From: Diploptera punctata
Lineage: Eukaryota; Arthropoda; Insecta; Blattodea; Blaberidae
DNA: 64,000 nucleotides
Direction of reading: 5' to 3'
Assembly (NCBI GenBank): GCA_030220185.1
Contig: JASPKZ010000426.1
Coordinates: 62,001 to 126,000 of the forward strand
Shown here: positions 56,891 to 64,000 of the stretch, piece after piece
How the letters are laid out: every line of letters starts with the position of its first letter
Numbering within the stretch: position 1 is the stretch's first letter
The notes under the pieces: generated by a model
Seen by the model: the letters and a program-made list of their open reading frames with translations, nothing else
Database searches by the model: none
What the model was told of the DNA's origin: nothing
Made by a program: the position numbers and the translations under genes

Positions 56891-57701
56891 ATGATAAACT
56901 TCTGTGATACAAGGTCCCTTTAATTTCCAGGATATGGATATATGGAAAGGTTAGAAGGTACTTCTATGAACCTATGGGTTTAATGAAGACCGCGAAATCA
57001 TAACGAATTCGCAATTTAATCATACATACCAATAAAAAAACCTAATAAATTAAATATTAACTATAAAAAACTGGGAAAAACTCTATACAGATTTGAAGCA
57101 AACAGGATACAAATTGTTACGAAACCTCGGAATGCACACAGATAAACAAATTTCAATAAACACTTCAAGCCTGGTGACTGTAAAAGTCCAAAAAAATATT
57201 TATATTGTTGGGTAAAGTGCTACTGAACAATCTAGTACTTCCCAGAGAAAAAAACTCCTCTTAATGTGGGAAGTCACCTTCGTACCATTCATATCTAGCA
57301 AAATATACAAACACGGACGATTTTTCCATATAAATAATAGACATTCCCAAATGTTTTTATATGTCGTCGACAAGAGATACTGAGAGGAAATCAGGAATTT
57401 TAGACCATGATACTAACTATTTCATTGTGTGAGTATAATTGTTATCTTTTTCCAGGTGATAATGATTGTTTAACTCCATTTGTGTAATTCACTGGTTATA
57501 GTGACTTAGAAAGTTTGAAACTTGTTCTTCAAACTACAAATTCATTACCTAAAATTTATTCGTTTTAGGTCTTATAGTACCGAAGTTTGTTCTTTATCAA
57601 AGTTAGTAAATAGGATTTGTAAATTCATTAAATAATACTGAGTAATTATTATTAAGCTCTCAGTTCCATCTTCTTTAACTAACATAGAACGATATATTAT
57701 A
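56891..57701. other. no firm feature
   Basis: Around 56930-56990 'atatggaaaggttag..ggtacttctatgaacctatgggttt' faintly resembles the LINE 3' ends at 16060 and 25960. The rest is unassigned. Confidence 0.4.
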
Positions 57702-59236
57702 CACTGCTCAAAACAATTAGAGGAACACTATGAAATATGCTAATATTTTTTAATTCGATAAAGGTACAAACATGAAATTAATGAAGTACGTTATTTGTGG
57801 TTATTTATTTATTGTTTCATGTCACTAAAAACAAATGAATAACGCTGACAATTAACTTTTCAAATAATTCCGCTATGTAAGTAATTGAATCTTATGCTTA
57901 TTTTTCAAAGTTAAACACTCGTTATATAGAGTTAGTATCGTGTATGGCCTCCACGACATTCGATGACAGTTTGGCACCTTCGTGGCATGCTCCCAATAAG
58001 ATTCTGGATTTCCTCATGCGGGATATTCTCCCATTCCTCCTTCAGAGAATCTCCAAGTTGCTGCAAAGTTTGTGGAGCTTGATGTTGGTTCCTGACCTTC
58101 CTGTATAGAAGATCCCACAAGTGTTCAATAGGGTTGAGGTCTGGGCTGACCGCTGGCCACTCCATTACCTCAATTTCATTCCTCCTCAGGAAATCCCTGG
58201 TGACAGTCACAGAATGTGCCCTGGCATTATCCTGCATAAACAGAAATCCAGGGCCTACTCCAATGGCAGCAGGTACTACATGCTCTTCCAGAACATGCTC
58301 GATATACCGGACAGCATTCAGTCGCTGGGGAACAAGTACAAGGTCCGTACGATTTTTGTACATAACTCCGGCCCACACCATTATGGAACCTCCTCCGAAT
58401 CTATCAATTTCCTGTACAGCCACTGCAGAAAATCTTTCTCCTGGCCGTCCCCACACCCCCAATCGGCCATCACAACATGTTAGACGATACCTGGATTCGT
58501 CCGAGAAGAGCACAGACCCCCACTGGTTCAGGTTCCAATCACCATGGTTTTCAGCATACGTACGTCTTGCTGCCTTATGGCCATTTGTTAAACGTGTTTT
58601 TTTAACGGGCCTTTTTGGACGAATATTCTCTTTCCTTAATCTGTTCCTTATGGTTTGGTCCGAAACCCTGATTCCGGAAGCCATATGAAGATCATTCTGC
58701 AGGTCTTTTGCAGTTTTTGTACGCTGTCGAAGAGGAGAAAGAACAACGTATCTGTCATCCTGGGGGATTGTTTTAAATTTACGGCCCTGGCCACGTCTTC
58801 TACAATACTGACCTCTCTCTGTGCCTGTTGCGTAACCTGGACACCACGGAAGGAGAAACCCCAAGCTCTCTAGCCACTTGTCGCAGAGATTGACCTTGTC
58901 ATAAAAGATGTAGAGCATGATACACTTCAAACTCATTTAAATGCCTCATTTTATCAGAGACTTCAATAAACAAGGCAATAATCAACATTCGTCACTATAG
59001 CAACATCAGGAAGCTTACCAATTAGAAGTGGCCAGTGCCTTCCAAAATAAAAAAGTCTCTATATTTGTTATTTGAGGTAATTTCTCTGTATTTAGGCCAT
59101 GGATCTTTAAAATTTGTATCCAATGATACAATTAATAATTCAATTTACATATTGTCCAACTTTCAGCATCACAGCTTTAAAAAACAATTACTTATTCAAT
59201 TTATTACAAGTGTTCCTCTAATTGTTTTGAGCAGTG
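57702..59236 (-). mobile_element. Tc1-like transposon with 28-bp perfect TIRs
   Basis: Both ends carry an identical 28-bp inverted repeat starting CACTGCTCAAAACAATTAG, flanked by TA on each side. The 1.5-kb body holds one minus-strand transposase gene, giving canonical Tc1 architecture. Confidence 0.93.
57932..58949 (-). CDS. Tc1-like transposase (DD34E), nearly intact
   Basis: The open frame 58936-57932 (334 aa) includes GQYCRRRGQGRKFKTIPQDD, a second HTH region GIRVSDQTIRNRLRKENI, then LFSDESRYRLT (first Asp), FLFMQDNARAHSVTVTRDF (second Asp), and EWPAVSPDLNPIEHLWDLLY (third acid Glu). It ends with a full-length C-terminus SMPRRCQTVIECRGGHTRY. Length is close to the ~340 aa of Tc1 transposases. 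The natural start is probably the ATG at 58949: its frame gives the first HTH (RQVARELGVSPSVVSRLRNR) but hits a TGA and then shifts near 58800. The N-terminal ~40 residues are therefore in the wrong frame and the copy is likely inactive. Confidence 0.92.
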
Positions 59237-59367
59237 TATTTTATATTATTTTGTGTGTGTTATTTTCAGGTATCAATTAATTGTACTGACTGTTGTTAAT
59301 TATAATTAGGTTTGTTGGGTATAATTCGGGAGGTATTGTAATTGTATTTTTTGGTTTTATATATATA

Positions 59368-60711
59368 CAGGGCAAGTCAAAATGTTGTGCAGTTTTTCAG
59401 AAATTTATTATGTGAAATGTAATGAACATATAATATTGTGAGACATATTGTATGAAAGGTAAACTCTCAAAGTTTTTTTTTAAATATTCACAGATGTTCT
59501 ATGTGAGCGCCTTTTGTTACACGACAGATGTCAAGCCGATATTCAATCTCCTGCCAAACTTTCTGTAGCAGTCCGCGGTCGATATCAGCAATGGCTGCTG
59601 TGATGCGGGCACGCAGTTCATGCAGTGTTGTTGGAAGTGGTGGTACGTAAACATGATCCTTTACAAGACCCCACATGAAGAAATCACACGGGGTTAGATC
59701 TGGTGAACGAGGTGGCCAATGAATGAGTTGTTGATCACCCTGAGATGCACGGCCTATCCAGCGTTGTGGTAAAGCCGTATTCAAATGGTCTCGAACACTG
59801 CCATGGTAATGTGGAGGGGCACCATCCAACTGCAGAATGAAATCTGGACTATCCGCTTCAAGCTGCGGAAGGAGCCATTGTTGTAGCATATCAAGGAAAA
59901 CATGTCCGTTCACAGTACGTTCATGAAAGAAAAAGGGCCCATAAACCTTTGCATGGGAATGGCACAAAGACATTCACTTTCGGAGAATCGCGTTGATGTT
60001 CCAGAGTTGCATGGGGGTTACCAGTTCCCCAAACTTACATTGTGTCTATTCACTTTTCCTGAAAGGTGGAAAGTCGCTTCATCACTGTAAACTACCCTCT
60101 CATGGAACTCATTCTCTTCCATTAATGCGAGAAAATCAACACAGAAGGACGCTCGCAAAGCATAATCGGCGGGTTTTAAGGCATGAACCAGTTGCAAGTG
60201 GTAGGGTTTCATCTGTAAACGTTTCCGGAGAATCCGCCATACAGTTTTTTGTGGTAGTTGAAGTTCTGTCGCTCCCCGGTAGGTGGATTTCTGTGGACTC
60301 CGCACGAAGCATGTGCGAACGCGTTCGACTGTCTCTTCACTCGTCGACGGACGGCCAGTCGATTTTCGTTTACAGATGCAGCCTGAATCCCTAAATTGTG
60401 TGTACCACTTACGAATGGATCTCCCATCCGGCGGGTCTTTATCGTATCTGGTACGGAAATGTCGTTGAACACTAGTCACAGAGTTGTTTACATGGTAATC
60501 AAACACACAGAAAGACTTCTGATCCCCAGTCAACGCCATTTTCCTTTACTGCTCTGCTGTTGACATCTTGCGGGTGAACGCGGAACTTTAGAAGTGGACA
60601 ACTAAACTTTGAGAGTTTACCTTTCATACAATATGTCTCACGATATTATATGTTCATTACATTTCACATAATAAATTTCTGAAAACCTGCACAACATTTT
60701 GACTTGCCCTG
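59368..60711 (-). mobile_element. mariner-like transposon with ~108-bp TIRs
   Basis: 59368-59475 and 60604-60711 are inverted repeats with only about two mismatches over ~108 bp, starting CAGGGCAAGTCAAAATG. TA flanks both sides, within short TA runs. The 1.34-kb element encodes one minus-strand transposase. The TIR identity suggests recent activity. Confidence 0.93.
59488..60539 (-). pseudogene. mariner-like transposase with two small frame breaks
   Basis: Frame 60539-60018: N-terminal HTH (VTSVQRHFRTRYDKDPPDG, IRKWYTQFRDSG), RKSTGRPSTSEETVERVR, a second HTH (LQLPQKTVWRILRKRL) and VVYSDEATFHLSGKVNRHN with the first catalytic Asp. Frame 59973-59488: FILQLDGAPPHYHGSVRDHL (second Asp) and HWPPRSPDLTPCDFFMWGLV (third acid), ending near HIEHL. 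About 15 codons between them are out of phase because of two frame changes (near 60020 and 59965). Otherwise the gene looks complete. It would mediate cut-and-paste transposition at TA. Confidence 0.9.
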
Positions 60712-60713
60712 TA

Positions 60714-62009
60714 TATATATATATATATGTTTATAAAATGTTATTTTAAATTCTAACTAATTTCTGAGACGGCAACCCCGTCTACATTCCTAAATACTTA
60801 CTACCACTTGGGCTAAAACCGACAACCCTGTTTACGGAGTTCCTTACCTAGCGGTAGCAACCCCGCTACTTTAGATAACCTTGAGAAAACTGAGTCTCCG
60901 CCGGCTACATTTAACATAATAGACTTCAACACCTAAAGTCTCAAGCTACCACATCAAATATTACTTTATTAATAGAGATAATTAAGTTATGCCAACCGAA
61001 ATTATAACAGTGGGGGCAGCGGTGGTATATTTGACCAAGTAATTAACTGTTTGATTTATTCCAGTAGGGATATCATAGTCAGCAATTTTCATAAAAACGA
61101 ACCCAAATCAATGCAGATAGAAAGTGTTAGCTGAGAAACACAAATCTAAATTAACGAAATATTTATTCTATAACAAGTCGTAAATAGTAACCTTATACAA
61201 CAGAGGAATTGAGAGCTTTAATAAAAAATATAGACGAGCAATCATCAATTTAATGTCACTAATACACTTAACCCTTCAGAGTGGATGGATTAAATGGCCG
61301 GGAATACTCTGATGTGGGAGGAAGTTCACCGGTATTTAAACTCAGCCGTTCAGTGCCAGTATTCCAATAACGCATTTAAATTGATACGGTATATCTTCAG
61401 TAATTTAAATGTTTTTGCAATTCCTTTATGGTGAACCCTTAATATAATATTTAATTAATTAAATTTGTTACGGTTCTCACATAACATCTCTGCATTTTTT
61501 GCAGACTTATTTATGGTTGTTGTGCCACAGTTGAAATAGGTCCTTTTTGTAAATTTCTCACATAAGTGACACAGTGTATTGCACTAGGGATTCTTTGAAG
61601 AATTCAGAGAACCGGCTTTACCTAACAACAAAACGAAATATTTACACAAAGAGAAGGGTCTTAAAAAAAATGAACTTCAAAAATTGGTGTGATAAATCTT
61701 CAAAATGTAAACCAGCTGTTTGACACTCGGGCAACAATAAGTGTATTTTTTTCCCCTTGTGTTTACTTTGTTCATGTTTATTACAAACACATTGCTTCTA
61801 TGCGCTGACCTTCTTTCTTGTAGGGGGGGGCAGCCTTCTCCAAATGTATCTTTCTAACACTTTTGAAACATTATTTTAGGTCGTGTGCATTCAAAAAATG
61901 GTATTTCTACACATCAGACCTGTTGTACTAAAAGATCTTCATCAACCCTAAATTTCAATGCCTTTCTTCTGGTTTCCAAACTGAAACCATTTGATGAAAT
62001 ATGACTATA
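60714..62009. other. unassigned interval, possible LTR/leader-like stretch
   Basis: At 60760-60890 three similar words ('ggcaaccccgtctac', 'gacaaccctgtttac', 'agcaaccccgctac') recur. At 61008-61025 'acagtgggggcagcggtgg' could be the start of an LTR-element leader. No LTR pair is in the window to confirm this. Confidence 0.35.
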
Positions 62010-62305
62010 ATAGTTTCACCGGAGGTGTGGACTTAAAAGATTAACATGTTACAAGCCGGAAGATCGAGGGTTTGAGTCCCGGTGGATCAGGATTTTTAAA
62101 CTGAATCAAACCTTCAGGCGGCACTGTGAACCCGGGTTGACTCAGCCTCTAACTGAAATGAGTACCAGATGCTTGTTATGGGCCGTCAGACAGAAATAAG
62201 TACTCGGCTTACATCAAGTACCGATACTTTAGAAAAGTGGGAGCCTTAACCTCCTAATATCCCAAGAACCTTCTAAGGTCTGTAGTGGACCACTTTCCTT
62301 TTAGA
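62010..62305 (+). mobile_element. probable tRNA-derived SINE (third type)
   Basis: The plus strand has 'ggtgtggacttaaaagatt' (weak A-box) and 'gagggtttgagtcccggtgg' (good B-box) at about 62068-62087. A body follows with 'gggttgactcagcctctaac', ending 'ggtctgtagtggacca'. The body differs from the other SINE types here. Confidence 0.6.
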
Positions 62306-62361
62306 TACTGACTGAATTGTAGACTAACTACCTTTCCATAATGTAAGGATATCGTCATTTG

Positions 62362-62364
<3 letters not shown>

Positions 62365-62402
<38 letters not shown>
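62365..62402. repeat. (AT)n microsatellite
   Basis: About 38 bp of alternating AT. Confidence 0.9.
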
Positions 62403-62403
<1 letters not shown>

Positions 62404-63302
62404 GAAATTTACTGTTGTGGTCCTGTACTGTAGCGTAAATCGGAAATAACTTTGTTGGGCCTTTATTTATACTGAATTTTGCGACATTATTATTAAAAAT
62501 GAAGAGATTTGAAAATAGATTCAATTTGATAGACAAGCTAATCTACAAAAAAAGGCGAATTAGTTTTATAAGAAATCCTTTATCAAGTTATAAATTTAAG
62601 AAAAATGTCAGAGGCCGCAAGAATAACTGCAAATATAAAATTATTTTAAATTGTGACTCAGGGCCGTAATCAGTTAATATATGCACTAATAGAAACTTTG
62701 AAGTCTCTACATAAAATTTGTATACACGGTAAATAGTTAATGTAAACACAAAGGTCATAATTACAGTTTAAAGCAGTGCGTGTAACTAGCGTACATGTCA
62801 CGTCGTTCCGCATTGGGTGAAGAATTCAACTTGCGTACACGTCACGTCGCTCCACGCTGACGGGTTAAGTATATAATTGTATAATTTTATTTTCAGGAAA
62901 TTGTTTAATTATGGTGAAATATTTTTTTTTGTGTTGTTGAATTAATTTATATATGTTATTTGACGACAAATAACTTATGCAGTATCACAGACATTATATT
63001 TGCAAATAATTTTCTTTTAGAGTTTTGTAGTTAATAATTTGGTTTAATATTTGTGGGTAGATAGCTATTTTTTATATTTAAGGAATATTAATATTTTAAT
63101 TTCAGGAAATTTAGTGGTTCAACTAATTTATATAATTTACATTGATTGTGTTTGCAAATATTTTTATTTGTGACACTGTTTGTATTATTGTTTTTGTATC
63201 AGGGAAATACTGTGAAGTAAGTACTAAGTGCAATTTTGGGGGAAATATCACAGTTTAAAGACATAGTTATTTATTTTATAACTAGGTTATAACATAAGCA
63301 AC
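62403..63302. other. AT-rich leader-like region with a 50-bp direct repeat
   Basis: 'gcgtacatgtcacgtcg' and 'gcgtacacgtcacgtcg' recur about 45 bp apart (62790-62860). The remainder is T-rich and may be the LTR or leader of the element whose gag begins at 63303. Confidence 0.4.
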
Positions 63303-64000
63303 ATGCCCCCTAAAGTTAATGCACAAACAGTAGAGGATTTGGAAGCAACAGTAAGGGACTTAACAGCTAGACTAGCACAATACGACCAAACCTTAGCTCA
63401 GCTACGCGGGCAGGTAGACGCCTGCCAAGACGCTTGAACGGCGCCTCCGCCCCCAGGGCGGGAAATTGCGTGTGGAGTTCGAGCTATGGTAGAGCAGGAA
63501 TCCCGCCTTGGGCTGGAACTAACCCGAGCATTGGAGGGATATCAATAGAAATCTTTTTTTAGACTTAGTGAATACTTGGGCAACATTTAATAGATGGGAC
63601 GACATCGAGAAAACCATGTTCGTTAGAGCTAAATTAACAGGAGCAGCTACAACATTCCTGGCAGGAGACCCAAGTTTGATAGATGCAAATTATATAACCC
63701 TGGCTACACGACTCTTAGAAAGATATTCAGACTATAATCCCGAAAGGTATGCAGGCAAATTAGTAGAAGTCCGACAAGGACCGGACGAATCGATAAAGAT
63801 GTTCGCGGATCGATGTAGAGAACTAGGGGTTAGGTCCATATGACGTAATGACGATCGAGTAGCGCAGGAATGCTTGAGGGAGGAAGCGAAAAGCAAAATG
63901 CTATTAGCTTTCGTTTGGGGCCTGCATAACAAGCTTAGCCGATTTTTAAAGACTAACAACCCGTCGACTCTGGAACAGGCGACACAAATGGCGACGCGTT
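63303..64000 (+). pseudogene. gag of an LTR retrotransposon, cut by the window end
   Basis: The ATG at 63303 begins MPPKVNAQTVEDLEATVRDL, then TARLAQYDQTLAQLRGQVDA (coiled-coil-like), and stops at TGA 63435-63437. After a frame change, a Gypsy-type capsid follows: WATFNRWDDIEKTMFVRAKL, LTGAATTFLAG, LLERYSDYNPERYAGKL, VRQGPDESIKMFADRCRELG. A stop at 63841 follows, then LAFVWGLHNKLSRFLKTNNP. This matches the retrotransposon gag pattern but is not the same family as the element at 35498. The pol region would lie beyond 64000. It is already broken by two stops and a frameshift. Confidence 0.75.

Overview
This window is repeat-dense nuclear DNA from an animal, most likely an insect with a large genome. 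The evidence is the AT-rich composition, the absence of bacterial signals, and a transposon set typical of arthropods: BEL/Pao, Ty3/Gypsy, CR1/Jockey LINEs, a Penelope-like element, Tc1/mariner elements and tRNA-derived SINEs. A cockroach-like genome would fit, but that is an inference from general repeat flavour. I found no host protein-coding gene, rRNA or functional tRNA. Nearly every long open frame is a transposon fragment, usually broken by stops or frameshifts.

Layout. 0.3-7.5 kb: a three-layer nest. A dispersed unknown repeat carries a ~395-bp palindrome, and the palindrome is split by a minus-strand BEL/Pao retrotransposon with a 5-bp target duplication. 7.5-10.6 kb: non-coding, with a short repeat shared with 27.8 kb and a SINE. 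10.6-14.5 kb: a minus-strand LINE (D) interrupted by a 5'-truncated CR1-like LINE (A). 14.5-16.4 kb: microsatellites, a SINE and a LINE 3' fragment. 16.4-23.6 kb: two minus-strand CR1-like LINEs (B, C) head to tail. 23.6-29.4 kb: SINE, LINE fragment, an inverted-repeat element, a four-unit GC-rich tandem repeat and a second copy of the dispersed repeat.

29.5-32.9 kb: a Penelope-like element inserted in a mariner element with a 12-bp target duplication. 35.5-41.3 kb: a Ty3/Gypsy element with both LTRs, heavily mutated. 41.4-42.3 kb: a pogo/Tigger-like remnant. 44.8-46.3 kb: a mariner-like element with ~112-bp inverted termini. 49.8-54.7 kb: a Tc1-like element with IR/DR termini abutting a Jockey LINE (E). 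56.3-56.9 kb: third copy of the dispersed repeat. 57.7-60.7 kb: a Tc1 element and a mariner-like element, both with near-perfect termini. The window ends inside the gag of another LTR element (63.3 kb onward).

The elements are independent parasites and do not form a pathway. The useful information is in how they nest: insertion order can be read from interrupted frames and target duplications. Many of the (AAT)n microsatellites are the 3' tails of CR1-like LINEs. The least explained items are the three-copy dispersed repeat, the palindromic elements, the GC-rich tandem repeat and the small repeat shared between 8.2 and 27.8 kb. All identifications come from reading motifs by eye; no database search was run.
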